From the NCBI GenBank assembly GCA_017452265.1, contig JAFTMS010000025.1, forward strand, positions 1 to 45,468: DNA of 45,468 bases. The letters are read 5' to 3'. Positions 7,867-17,130 of the stretch are shown here, piece by piece. The position numbers were made by a program, and so were the translations under genes. Within the stretch, counting starts at the first letter, position 1. Every line of letters starts with the position of its first letter. The notes under the pieces are model-generated. The model had not been told where the DNA came from and did no database searches. It saw only the letters and a program-made list of their open reading frames with translations. Origin of the DNA: Bacteroidales bacterium (lineage in GTDB: Bacteria > Bacteroidota > Bacteroidia > Bacteroidales > UBA932).

Positions 7867-9306
7867 CTATGCAATGACTTTTCTGACTGCGGCACGCATG
7901 CCTTCCTTCTGAATGAGGTCGAGATACGAAGTCACCTTATCCGTAAGGCCAGGTATCGCATTCAAATCCTCGCCCCAGATGAACTCCGCTCCGAGCACAC
8001 CCTCAGCTACCTTACGCACGCATCCTGTCTCCCAAAGTTCCTTCAGAAGCGCCACGATAGCCGCATCGTCATTAGGAACGATCTCCACATCTCCCCTCTT
8101 TCCACCTTTATAATATGTGATGATTGCAGCGAGTCCGAGCACAAGTCCTTCCGGAAGTTCTCCCTTACGCTCGAGGTATATCTTCAAGCCAGGCAGGTCG
8201 CGCGTCCTGTACTTAGGGAACGAATTGAGCATGATGCTCGTCACGAAATGCTTCACGTACGGATTCACGAAACGCTCCACGACAGAGTCCGCAAACGCCT
8301 CAAGCTCAGGCTTCGGCAGGTTCAGCGTCTCAAGAAGCTCTCCATACATCACCTTCTTCACGAACTGTCCCACCTCAGGATCCTCGACGCACTGCTTCAC
8401 GGTGTCGAGTCCGGAAAGATAGCCGACAGGCGAGAGGACAGTGTGAGGACCGTTGAGCAGAGTCACCTTTCTTTCGTGATATGGAGCCTCGCTCGGCACG
8501 AAAAGGACGTTCAGTCCGGCCTTGTCGGCAGGGAATTCTGCAGCGACAGCCTCGGGAGCCTCGATAACCCACAGGTGGAAGATCTCACCCTTGTCCACAA
8601 GCTTGTCCTCGTAGCCGATGCGTGCAAGAATCTCGTCGATGTTGTCCTTAGGATAGCCCGGAACGATACGGTCCACGAGGGTACAATATACACCGCAGGC
8701 CTCTTCAAACCACTTCTTGAAATCCTCGCCGAGCTGCCACAGTTCGATATATTGATATATGCACTTCTTCAGTTCCTTTCCGTTCAGAAAGATGAGCTCG
8801 CAAGGCAGGATGATGAATCCCTTGGTGACGTCACCCTTGAAATGCTCGTACCTGCGGTACAGAAGCTGGGTGAGCTTGCCCGGATATGAGGACGCCGGTC
8901 TGTCCTCGAGCCTGCATGAAGAATCGAAGGCGATGCCGGCCTCCGTTGTGTTTGAAATCACGAAACGGATGTTCGGATCTTCGGCCAGAGCAAGATACTC
9001 ATCGAATTCACTATATGGGTTTATACCCCTGTTTATCACGTCGATCATATCGATGGAGTCCACTGGCTCACCCTTATCAATACCTTGAAGGTTAAGGTGA
9101 TACAGACCATCTTGCGCATTGAGCATATCCACCATACCCCTTTCGATCGGCTGAACCACCACGACACCGGCATTGAAGTCAGTCGTCTTGTTGGTATTCC
9201 ATATGATCCAGTCCACAAATGCTCTGAGAAAATTTCCTTCACCGAACTGAATGACCTTGTCCGGATACTGATTGGCCTTAGCCGTCTTTCTGTTTAAAGC
9301 TTCCAT
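7867..9306 (-). CDS. uxaB: Tagaturonate reductase UxaB (altronate oxidoreductase)
   Basis: 479 residues, of the mannitol dehydrogenase-type long-chain reductase family. It reduces D-tagaturonate to D-altronate with NADH. The N-terminal nucleotide-binding segment QFGEGNFLRAFVDW lies near residues 21-34; the catalytic-domain signature NGPHTVLSPVGYLSG lies in the C-terminal half. It is the first gene of the uxaB-uxaA unit and diverges from uxaC across a 285-base intergenic region with a LacI-type operator. Fructuronate reductase UxuB is a relative, but the partner uxaA gene supports UxaB; bifunctional use in this organism cannot be excluded. Confidence 0.94.
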   Translation of the reverse strand: MEALNRKTAKANQYPDKVIQFGEGNFLRAFVDWIIWNTNKTTDFNAGVVVVQPIERGMVDMLNAQDGLYHLNLQGIDKGEPVDSIDMIDVINRGINPYSEFDEYLALAEDPNIRFVISNTTEAGIAFDSSCRLEDRPASSYPGKLTQLLYRRYEHFKGDVTKGFIILPCELIFLNGKELKKCIYQYIELWQLGEDFKKWFEEACGVYCTLVDRIVPGYPKDNIDEILARIGYEDKLVDKGEIFHLWVIEAPEAVAAEFPADKAGLNVLFVPSEAPYHERKVTLLNGPHTVLSPVGYLSGLDTVKQCVEDPEVGQFVKKVMYGELLETLNLPKPELEAFADSVVERFVNPYVKHFVTSIMLNSFPKYRTRDLPGLKIYLERKGELPEGLVLGLAAIITYYKGGKRGDVEIVPNDDAAIVALLKELWETGCVRKVAEGVLGAEFIWGEDLNAIPGLTDKVTSYLDLIQKEGMRAAVRKVIA

Positions 9307-9339
9307 TATATTCGATTTTTAGTTGTTGCACTGCTTCCT

Positions 9340-9435
9340 GAAGAGTTCCTCACGTCGCTGCGCTCCTCAGGATGACACCATACGTCATCGCGAGCGTCTA
9401 TCACGTCATTGCGAGCGCAGCGTGGCAATCTCTTT
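9340..9435. repeat. Degenerate palindromic intergenic repeat
   Basis: GC-rich sequence between uxaB and its promoter element. It contains imperfect tandem copies of CGTCATYGCGAGCG at 9381 and 9401, and inverted-repeat pieces (CTCACGTCGCTGCGCTCC, TCAGGATGAC). The word ATCACGTCATTGCG recurs at 25085-25098. This resembles the small mobile palindromic repeats scattered between genes in many Bacteroidota. Confidence 0.6.
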
Positions 9436-9438
9436 TCA

Positions 9439-9446
9439 CAAATATA
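9439..9446 (-). promoter_or_regulatory. -7 promoter element for uxaB-uxaA
   Basis: The minus strand reads TATATTTG (consensus TAnnTTTG). The -33 region falls inside the adjacent palindrome at 9452-9473, where only a GTG approximates TTG. The resulting leader would be about 125 bases and would contain the intergenic repeat. I could not find an equally good element for uxaC; GATATTTG at 9554-9561 is one base off. Confidence 0.6.
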
Positions 9447-9451
9447 TGAAA

Positions 9452-9473
9452 TTTCCGTGTACGTTCACGGAAA
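9452..9473. promoter_or_regulatory. LacI-type operator between uxaB and uxaC
   Basis: A 22-base palindrome with left half TTTCCGTGTAC and right half GTTCACGGAAA. Ten of eleven positions pair and the centre is CG, as in LacI-family operators. It abuts the uxaB -7 element and covers its -33 region, so a bound repressor would block uxaBA and could also affect the divergent uxaC. The cognate regulator is not in the window. Confidence 0.7.
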
Positions 9474-9591
9474 AATATGTATATTTATCCCCGAATGATG
9501 ATTTTTCACATCTTTTTGGAAGAATTTCATATCACACAAGCCCCGTTAAAGGCGATATTTGCAAAAGGAACAACACTAAAGACTGAATAAA

Positions 9592-11043
<1,452 letters not shown>

Positions 11044-11068
11044 TGCACACTAAACTATGAAAAACTCA

Positions 11069-11092
11069 AAGGGCGGCCCGACAGTCGCCCTT
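11069..11092. terminator. Bidirectional hairpin between uxaC and the alpha/beta hydrolase gene
   Basis: AAGGGCG (11069-11075) pairs with CGCCCTT (11086-11092) across a 10-base loop. It lies between two converging genes, 26 bases after the uxaC stop and 4 bases before the hydrolase stop. T-rich sequence follows on the minus strand (TGAGTTTTTC) and more weakly on the plus strand. Confidence 0.65.
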
Positions 11093-11095
11093 GCA

Positions 11096-12253
11096 TTATT
11101 TCAGATTTGAATCGAAGAATTCTGCAATCGTCTTCTGTACGTCCTTTCCGCAATGGTGTCCTCCGCTGAAGAATACGGTCTGGAGCGGTTCGAACGGCGG
11201 TTCTGTATTGCAGCCCTTCGCAGCATTGTACTCAGAATAATGCTTCCGCAGCTTCCCAAAGGCCGTCTGCACTTTGTCCTGCGGAAAAAGATGATCCTTA
11301 GCACCATTCAGGAAGAGCATCGGTTTCGGAGCGAGGAAAAGTCCGATGTCTCCGAAGTCCATCGCGTCCCTCATAGGCAGGATTCGCATCGAAAGATCAG
11401 AGGCATTGTTGCCTTCGTATCCGTCCAGAGTCGTGATCCAAGACAGCGCGGCACCGCATTTCACACTCCTGCAGAAAGCGGCGAGCATCCAGCATCGGTG
11501 CGCTCCCATCGAGAAGCCGAATGCTCCGATGTTACGTTTATCCACATACGGAAGGCTTCGCAGCAGGTTCACAGATGCGGCATCGTCCCTGAGCATCTTC
11601 TCTGCCCAGATGACGCCAGTGCGCTGCAATGAATCATAGACCTGCCTCTGGCCTTCGTACACTATCGTCTTCAGTTCCTTGATCCTTGTCTTTGATGCTC
11701 TTGGATCAGCATTTTCCGAATAATTGAGACGGGACCATTCCTGAGCTTCAGTACAGGAGCGGCTGCCCCAATAAAGGGCATCAGCGACGAGGACGACATA
11801 GCCGAGTCCTGCGAGTGAGTCCGCCATGTACACTCCGTCGAAATTCCGGTCTATCCACTGCCGCGAAGAACGCACGATATGTTCGGAAACAGCAGATGCA
11901 ATCGGCTTGACCAGCTTTTCCTTGCCTATGTCGAACCTTGCGCCATGGTCGTGCAGCATCACGATTCCCGGGCACTTCACTCCCTTCATGGCACGATCCG
12001 GCACAAGCAGGTACGCCTTGATTCTCTCCGCAGCCTTTTCCTTACGTCCATCTGACGACACATGAGTGTCATCCACTGAAAATTCCACAAGACTGCACTC
12101 GTACCCTTCCCGCACCTCCGAAGCCAGCACCTCCATCCGAGGCCTCACCCGACGACCGACATCAGGACGATACAGACCGTCATAAGGCTTTCCGGCAAAG
12201 GAGTCGCTGAAAACAGCAAGGCACAAAAGCAGTGTCAGAACCAGTTTCTTCAT
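11096..12253 (-). CDS. Secreted alpha/beta hydrolase (Abhydrolase_7-like putative esterase)
   Basis: 385 residues with a Sec signal peptide (residues 1-20, ending SFA). The layout resembles the large Bacteroidota alpha/beta hydrolases often annotated as acetylxylan esterase-like or Abhydrolase_7. Visible are the strand-turn VMLHDHG near 99, nucleophile elbow GFSMG with Ser248, acid Asp320 in NGAKDHLFP and His366/367 in SGGHHCG. It probably hydrolyses ester bonds on glycans or small molecules in the periplasm; specificity cannot be told. Its position beside the uronate genes is compatible with deacetylating pectin fragments, but it is convergent with uxaC and not in that operon. It follows ettA after 17 bases on the same strand. 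Confidence 0.82.
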   Translation of the reverse strand: MKKLVLTLLLCLAVFSDSFAGKPYDGLYRPDVGRRVRPRMEVLASEVREGYECSLVEFSVDDTHVSSDGRKEKAAERIKAYLLVPDRAMKGVKCPGIVMLHDHGARFDIGKEKLVKPIASAVSEHIVRSSRQWIDRNFDGVYMADSLAGLGYVVLVADALYWGSRSCTEAQEWSRLNYSENADPRASKTRIKELKTIVYEGQRQVYDSLQRTGVIWAEKMLRDDAASVNLLRSLPYVDKRNIGAFGFSMGAHRCWMLAAFCRSVKCGAALSWITTLDGYEGNNASDLSMRILPMRDAMDFGDIGLFLAPKPMLFLNGAKDHLFPQDKVQTAFGKLRKHYSEYNAAKGCNTEPPFEPLQTVFFSGGHHCGKDVQKTIAEFFDSNLK

Positions 12254-12270
12254 GGCAGAGAACCTCCCTC

Positions 12271-13947
12271 CTACTCCATCAGCTTCTTGTATTTGAAGCG
12301 CTTCGGCTCTTCGTTGCCGAGGCGGCGCTTCTTGTTCTCTTCGTATTCAGAGTAGGTACCCTCGAAGAAATATACCTGTGAATCGCCTTCGAAGGCAAGG
12401 ATATGAGTGGCGATACGGTCGAGGAACCAACGGTCGTGCGAGATCACAACAGCACAGCCGGCGAAGTTCTCAAGACCTTCCTCCAGCGCACGTATCGTAT
12501 TCACATCCACATCGTTGGTCGGCTCGTCAAGAAGAAGCACGTTGCCTTCGTCCTTGAGGGTAAGAGCCAGATGCAGACGGTTCCTTTCACCGCCTGAAAG
12601 TATTCCGCAGAGCTTCTCCTGATCCGCTCCCGAGAAATTGAAGCGTGAAACATATGCCCTCGCGTTCACCTCCCTCTTGCCGAGCTTCACGAACTCGGAA
12701 TTCTCCGCAATCGTCTCATAGACGGTCTTGTCCGGATCTATGCTCTTGTGCTGCTGGTCCACGTATGCAATCTTTACGGTCTCCCCAATCGTAATCTCAC
12801 CTGTATAAGGAGTGTCAAGCCCCATTATCAGGCGGAAAAGAGTCGTCTTTCCGGCACCGTTCGGGCCGATCACACCTACGATACCTGCAGGCGGAAGCAC
12901 GAAATTGAGGTTCTCGTAAAGAAGCTTGTCGCCATAGGCCTTTGATACGTTCTTGAATTCGATGACCTTGTTTCCAAGCCTCGGGCCGTTCGGGATGAAG
13001 ATCTCAAGATTTGCCTCCTTCTCGCGTCCGTCGTCCGCCGCCATCTTCTCATAGGCTCCCAGACGGGCCTTGGACTTCGCATGACGGGCCTTAGGAGCCA
13101 TACGGACCCATTCCAACTCGCGTTCCAGAGCCTTCCTGCGCTTGCTCTCCTGCTTTTCCTCCTGAGCCAGACGGGTGCTCTTCTGCTCAAGCCATGAAGA
13201 ATAGTTGCCCTTCCAAGGAATGCCTTCTCCACGATCCAGTTCGAGAATCCAGCCTGCAACATTGTCGAGGAAATAACGGTCGTGCGTTACAGCTATCACT
13301 GTGCCCTTGTACTGCTGTAGATGCGCCTCAAGCCACTGGATGCTCTCGGTGTCGAGGTGGTTCGTCGGCTCGTCAAGCAGGAGCACATCAGGCTGACGGA
13401 GGAGCAGGCGGCACAGAGCCACACGACGGCGCTCACCACCGCTCAAAGTCGAAACTTTAGCATCCGAAGGCGGGCACTGGAGTGCGTCCATAGCCCTTTC
13501 AAGCTTCGAATCTATCTCCCAGCCGCCACAATGCTCTATCTTCTCGGTAAGCTCTCCCTGACGCTCTATGAGGGCAGCCATCTCGTCGTCCGACATAGGC
13601 TCGCAGAACTTCATGTTCACTTCCTCGTATTCCCTGAGTATGTCCATCACTTCCTGCACACCTTCCTGAACGACCTCGATGACGGTCTTGTCAGGATCCA
13701 TCTGAGGTTCCTGCTCAAGATAACCCACAGAATAGCCCGGTGCCCAGACGACCTCGCCCTGATATCCCTTTTCGATTCCGGCTATAATCTTCATGAGCGT
13801 GGACTTTCCGGCACCGTTCAGACCGACGATTCCGATCTTTGCGCCATAGAAGAATGAAAGATAGATGTCCTTGAGGATCACCCTGTTGTTGTGGGGAAGA
13901 ATCTTGCCCACACCGTTCATTGAAAAAATAATCTTCTCGTCTGCCAT
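12271..13947 (-). CDS. ettA: Energy-dependent translational throttle protein EttA (ABC-F)
   Basis: 558 residues, close to the family length of about 555. It has two ATP-binding cassettes: Walker A GLNGAGKST at 42-50 and GPNGAGKTT at 361-369, signatures LSGGERRRV and LSGGERNRL, Walker B LLLDEPTNHLD and LLLDEPTNDVD. The charged linker between cassettes (about 250-310) is the ribosome/tRNA-interaction segment of ABC-F proteins. There are no membrane segments, so it acts on the ribosome, gating the first elongation steps according to the ATP/ADP ratio in E. coli EttA. A good promoter lies 52-82 bases upstream. The overall pattern fits EttA better than Uup or an antibiotic-resistance ABC-F. Confidence 0.95.
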   Translation of the reverse strand: MADEKIIFSMNGVGKILPHNNRVILKDIYLSFFYGAKIGIVGLNGAGKSTLMKIIAGIEKGYQGEVVWAPGYSVGYLEQEPQMDPDKTVIEVVQEGVQEVMDILREYEEVNMKFCEPMSDDEMAALIERQGELTEKIEHCGGWEIDSKLERAMDALQCPPSDAKVSTLSGGERRRVALCRLLLRQPDVLLLDEPTNHLDTESIQWLEAHLQQYKGTVIAVTHDRYFLDNVAGWILELDRGEGIPWKGNYSSWLEQKSTRLAQEEKQESKRRKALERELEWVRMAPKARHAKSKARLGAYEKMAADDGREKEANLEIFIPNGPRLGNKVIEFKNVSKAYGDKLLYENLNFVLPPAGIVGVIGPNGAGKTTLFRLIMGLDTPYTGEITIGETVKIAYVDQQHKSIDPDKTVYETIAENSEFVKLGKREVNARAYVSRFNFSGADQEKLCGILSGGERNRLHLALTLKDEGNVLLLDEPTNDVDVNTIRALEEGLENFAGCAVVISHDRWFLDRIATHILAFEGDSQVYFFEGTYSEYEENKKRRLGNEEPKRFKYKKLME

Positions 13948-13998
13948 ATATGACTGTATGTTTTAATTTTAAATAATCGATTCCGGATTAATTCTGCG

Positions 13999-14029
13999 CA
14001 AAGATAAGTTTCCCGTTCCGATTCCACAA
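13999..14029 (-). promoter_or_regulatory. Predicted promoter of ettA
   Basis: Minus strand: -33 TTG (14027-14029), 20-base spacer, -7 element TATCTTTG (13999-14006). Both elements match the Bacteroidota consensus. It sits directly after the stop of the AraC-type regulator gene. Confidence 0.75.
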
Positions 14030-14030
14030 G

Positions 14031-15137
14031 TCATTTTTTCTTTCTGAGCAGCTTTCCCCTTTCCCGACGGCACCATTCGCTCGGAATTTCTCCCATGAAC
14101 AGACGGAAGGCCATGTTGAAGGAGACTACGGAATTGAATCCGCTGAAGTTGGCAAGTTCGTGGATCTTAAGCTCAGGGCTGCTCCGAAACAATTCCATGG
14201 AATACATCACCCTGTAATAATTGACGAACTGGCAGAAATTTCTGCCCGTGAACTGGCTGATTGCCCTTGAAATGTACAGCTTGTTCGTATAGACGACCTT
14301 CACGACGTCGTTTATCGTCAGTTCTCCGTTAAGATACGGCTTGTGTACCTCGAAATACTCCGTCACACGTTCGAAAATGTCCTTGTACTGTTCCTCTATC
14401 CTTGAGGTGTCCGGCACGACCTCGACCTGAGTCATCTTCATCGACTCCACTATACGCCTTTCATGGACATGCATGAAGACAAAGACGGAATCGAAGGCCA
14501 CTCTTGCAGCAAGGGCACACACAGTCGCAACAAGTAGCACGGTAAGAATCAGGGAATGCACACCGGAATACGTGCCGGCCGCAGAGCTGACAAACAGGAA
14601 CACAAGCACATGCATCAGCACGACAATCGAATACAGCGCTTCAGTGCCAAGGCTGACGTTGAACCACACCGTACCGTTCTTCATGACGGCCCTGACATCC
14701 CTGATGTGCCTCCACAGGCCATATATGAACAGCCCTGCCACCGACAAGGCAAGAAGCATGACGCCTCCTGCAGACCAGACGGAAGGAAGCATTTCCAGAA
14801 GAGAGAACGCAACGGCGAGGTAGTACGCAGCCGTCAGGACAGTCGCAGCCCCACAGACACGCAGGATGACCTCCGCCTGTTCCCGTTTCCAGAGGGAAGA
14901 GGTCAGAAACATGACTGGTATCATGCACAGCATCAGATCCCAGGAAAGCCGCAGAGGCATGTCTCCGCCTCCAGCCGTCAGATCGGCGGAAACAAGCAGG
15001 ATGCATGCAAGCAGAAATAAGGGAACGGTTCTGGTCTTTCTGTCCGCAAGCTCCTTGTAGCGGACGTTTTTGACAGAAAGTACAATCATGGCGCACAAAA
15101 GTGACACCGACACGATGAGATAAGCAATGATATTCAT
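14031..15137 (-). CDS. Membrane-embedded AraC family transcriptional regulator
   Basis: 368 residues. The N-terminal two thirds contain about six or seven hydrophobic helices (roughly residues 3-230). The C-terminal 110 residues form an AraC/XylS DNA-binding domain: first helix-turn-helix near LTINDVVKVVYTNKLYISRAI, second near IHELANFSGFNSVVSFNMAFR, ending IPSEWCRR. It would be a one-component sensor that binds DNA while anchored in the inner membrane, a layout seen in Bacteroidales. Signal and targets are unknown; no neighbour suggests a ligand. It is transcribed alone or with ettA downstream, which also has its own promoter. Confidence 0.88.
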   Translation of the reverse strand: MNIIAYLIVSVSLLCAMIVLSVKNVRYKELADRKTRTVPLFLLACILLVSADLTAGGGDMPLRLSWDLMLCMIPVMFLTSSLWKREQAEVILRVCGAATVLTAAYYLAVAFSLLEMLPSVWSAGGVMLLALSVAGLFIYGLWRHIRDVRAVMKNGTVWFNVSLGTEALYSIVVLMHVLVFLFVSSAAGTYSGVHSLILTVLLVATVCALAARVAFDSVFVFMHVHERRIVESMKMTQVEVVPDTSRIEEQYKDIFERVTEYFEVHKPYLNGELTINDVVKVVYTNKLYISRAISQFTGRNFCQFVNYYRVMYSMELFRSSPELKIHELANFSGFNSVVSFNMAFRLFMGEIPSEWCRRERGKLLRKKK

Positions 15138-15184
15138 AGCTAGTTCAGTATATAATTGATTATTGGTTCATCAAGCAGACAAAA

Positions 15185-15228
15185 ATAAGCAAACTCCCCT
15201 TTCCGCAGCATTCCGGAAGGAGGAGTTT
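15185..15228 (-). terminator. Terminator of the leuS-yitT-yitT operon
   Basis: On the minus strand a 15-base-pair stem with one mismatch (AAACTCC at the foot, TTCCG/CGGAA at the top, 15191-15228) is followed by GCTTATTTTT. It begins 20 bases after the stop of the last YitT gene. Confidence 0.8.
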
Positions 15229-15247
15229 CGTCACATTTTTCTTTTTT

Positions 15248-16207
15248 TTAAACAAATTTCTTTTTTTTATCCTTTTTCGTCTTCACCTTTATGGTGTCGA
15301 AGCCCTGGCCGTACACACCCATGACATTGGAAACGGATAGAAATGCGTCCGAATCGATGGTCTTCACATATCTCAGCAGAAGGTTCAGGTCGTCTTTTCT
15401 CGTCACGACCATGAGCACTTCACGCTCCTCCTTCGAATACCATCCCTTTGCCGGAAGCACGGTCACTCCCCTGTTCATGTCGAAGGCGATCGCATCGGCC
15501 ATCTCGGCGACCTTCTTGGTGAAGATGAACACCTGGACGGACTGCTTTGAGCCGGAAAGATAAAGATCCACGGCATAGCCGCTCACTGTCACCTGTATGA
15601 GACCATACACCACCACCGCAAGCTTTTCGGTGAACGGAAGCACCTCTCCTGCGTCAGTATATGAAGGGAAAAGGAGCGAAGACAGGATTATACCAACATC
15701 GATGATGAGGATCACACGTCCGGGAGAGGCCGGATAATACTTGCACCAGAGCAGGGCAATGATGTCAGTGCCTCCTGTGCTGCCCCCTACCGACATCGAA
15801 AGGCCGATTCCGAAGCCGGCAATCACGCCTCCGAGAATCGTGCACAAGAGTTTGCCGTTCGACACGGCAAACTCATGGATGAACTCCATCGGTATCAGCT
15901 TCGGCATGAGGCTCAGCATGATGGATGTCATGAATATGGCATAGATTGTCTTGCCTCCGAAGCCGGTACCGAGAATCTTCGTGCCGATAATGAGCAGCAG
16001 CACGTTAAGAATGAAATATGTGACGCCCATAGGGATTCCCGTCGCATAGAACAGGATCGACGCGAAACCGGACACTCCACCGCCGACGAGATTGTTCGGA
16101 AGCAGGAATATGGTCCATCCCAAGGCATAGGAGATTACTCCAAGCGTGACGACGGCATATTCCTTCAGCAGAGATCCGAAGGATGCCTTCAACAGTTTAC
16201 CGGTCAT
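15248..16207 (-). CDS. YitT family membrane protein (second paralog)
   Basis: 319 residues. The N-terminal part has about five or six hydrophobic helices (YitT/DUF161 domain; segments NNLVGGGVSGFASI and SVGGSTGGTDIIAL are typical). The C-terminal soluble region (about 225-310) is the DUF2179 domain, with the family pattern RGVTVLPAKGWYSKEEREVLMVVTRK. The molecular function is unsettled; a transporter role is often suggested. Its ATG overlaps the stop of the preceding YitT gene by 11 bases, so the two are translationally coupled. The C-terminus is unusually lysine-rich (KVKTKKDKKKKFV). Confidence 0.9.
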   Translation of the reverse strand: MTGKLLKASFGSLLKEYAVVTLGVISYALGWTIFLLPNNLVGGGVSGFASILFYATGIPMGVTYFILNVLLLIIGTKILGTGFGGKTIYAIFMTSIMLSLMPKLIPMEFIHEFAVSNGKLLCTILGGVIAGFGIGLSMSVGGSTGGTDIIALLWCKYYPASPGRVILIIDVGIILSSLLFPSYTDAGEVLPFTEKLAVVVYGLIQVTVSGYAVDLYLSGSKQSVQVFIFTKKVAEMADAIAFDMNRGVTVLPAKGWYSKEEREVLMVVTRKDDLNLLLRYVKTIDSDAFLSVSNVMGVYGQGFDTIKVKTKKDKKKKFV

Positions 16208-17114
16208 TTTCTGTTTCCTCCATCTTATTGTTCTTCTTTATCTTGATGCCGGTCTTGACCTCCTCAAAGCCTTCGCCGAATACGCTCATCGCCGTAGACA
16301 CCGATATGAACGCCCTCTTGTCGATGATCTTGATCTCGTTCACGACTTCGTTCATCTGATACTTTCTTGCTACTATCAGCAGCACCTTGCCCTCCTTCTG
16401 AGAATACCATCCGACCGACTGCAGGGCAGTCACTCCACGATGCACATCATTTATGATATGGTCTGCAATCTCCTGATATTTATCGGAGAAGACGAGTATC
16501 TGCACGGAAGACTTGTTGCCCAAAAGAACGAAATCCACTCCGAACGAGAAGCCGAGCATCACGACATAGGCATATATCATGTCCACAAGACCCTTGCCCG
16601 GAACAAAAAGCAACAGCGCGATGATGAAGATGTCTGTGAAGAGATACACTCTTCCAGGAGACAGGGGCCAATACTTGTTTATCATCATGGCGATGATGTC
16701 GGTACCTCCCGTACTGCCTCCACGCAGCAGAACAAGGCCGATTCCGACAGACTCAAGTGCCGCACCCACAAGGGCAACAAGGAACTTTTCGTCCATCAGC
16801 ACGGCAAGCTGAGGATATTTCGGAAGAATCTCGAACAGGACAGACGTCAGGGCTATCACATATATCGTCTTGATACCGAATGCCTTACCAAGCGTAAGGA
16901 CTCCAAGAATCAGCAGCAGGACATTCAATACCGGATAGGACCAGCCCACTGGGATGCCGGTTCCGTACTGGATGATGGTGCAAAGACCTGTGAGGCCACC
17001 ACTCGCGAGCCCGTTAGGAATCAGGAAGGAGGTCCAGACCATGCAGAATATTATTGAACCGACCGTCAGGATCAGATAATCCCAGAGGACGGTCAAAAGG
17101 CGGTTCGGTTTCAT
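16197..17114 (-). CDS. YitT family membrane protein (first paralog)
   Basis: 305 residues, same architecture as its downstream neighbour: hydrophobic DUF161 region (segments LIPNGLASGGLTGLCTI and LRGGSTGGTDIIAM) and a C-terminal DUF2179 domain (HRGVTALQSVGWYSQKEGKVL). The two are tandem paralogs, clearly diverged. The gene starts 16 bases after the leuS stop and overlaps the next gene, so leuS and both YitT genes form one unit ended by the hairpin at 15191-15228. A heteromeric membrane complex is possible but is inference. Confidence 0.9.
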   Translation of the reverse strand: MKPNRLLTVLWDYLILTVGSIIFCMVWTSFLIPNGLASGGLTGLCTIIQYGTGIPVGWSYPVLNVLLLILGVLTLGKAFGIKTIYVIALTSVLFEILPKYPQLAVLMDEKFLVALVGAALESVGIGLVLLRGGSTGGTDIIAMMINKYWPLSPGRVYLFTDIFIIALLLFVPGKGLVDMIYAYVVMLGFSFGVDFVLLGNKSSVQILVFSDKYQEIADHIINDVHRGVTALQSVGWYSQKEGKVLLIVARKYQMNEVVNEIKIIDKRAFISVSTAMSVFGEGFEEVKTGIKIKKNNKMEETENDR

Positions 17115-17130
17115 AGGTTGAAGCGATGCA

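Noticed and set aside
15180-15187. TATTTTTG as -7 element of the AraC-type gene
   Set aside because: It coincides with the U-run of the leuS operon terminator and lacks a -33 element.
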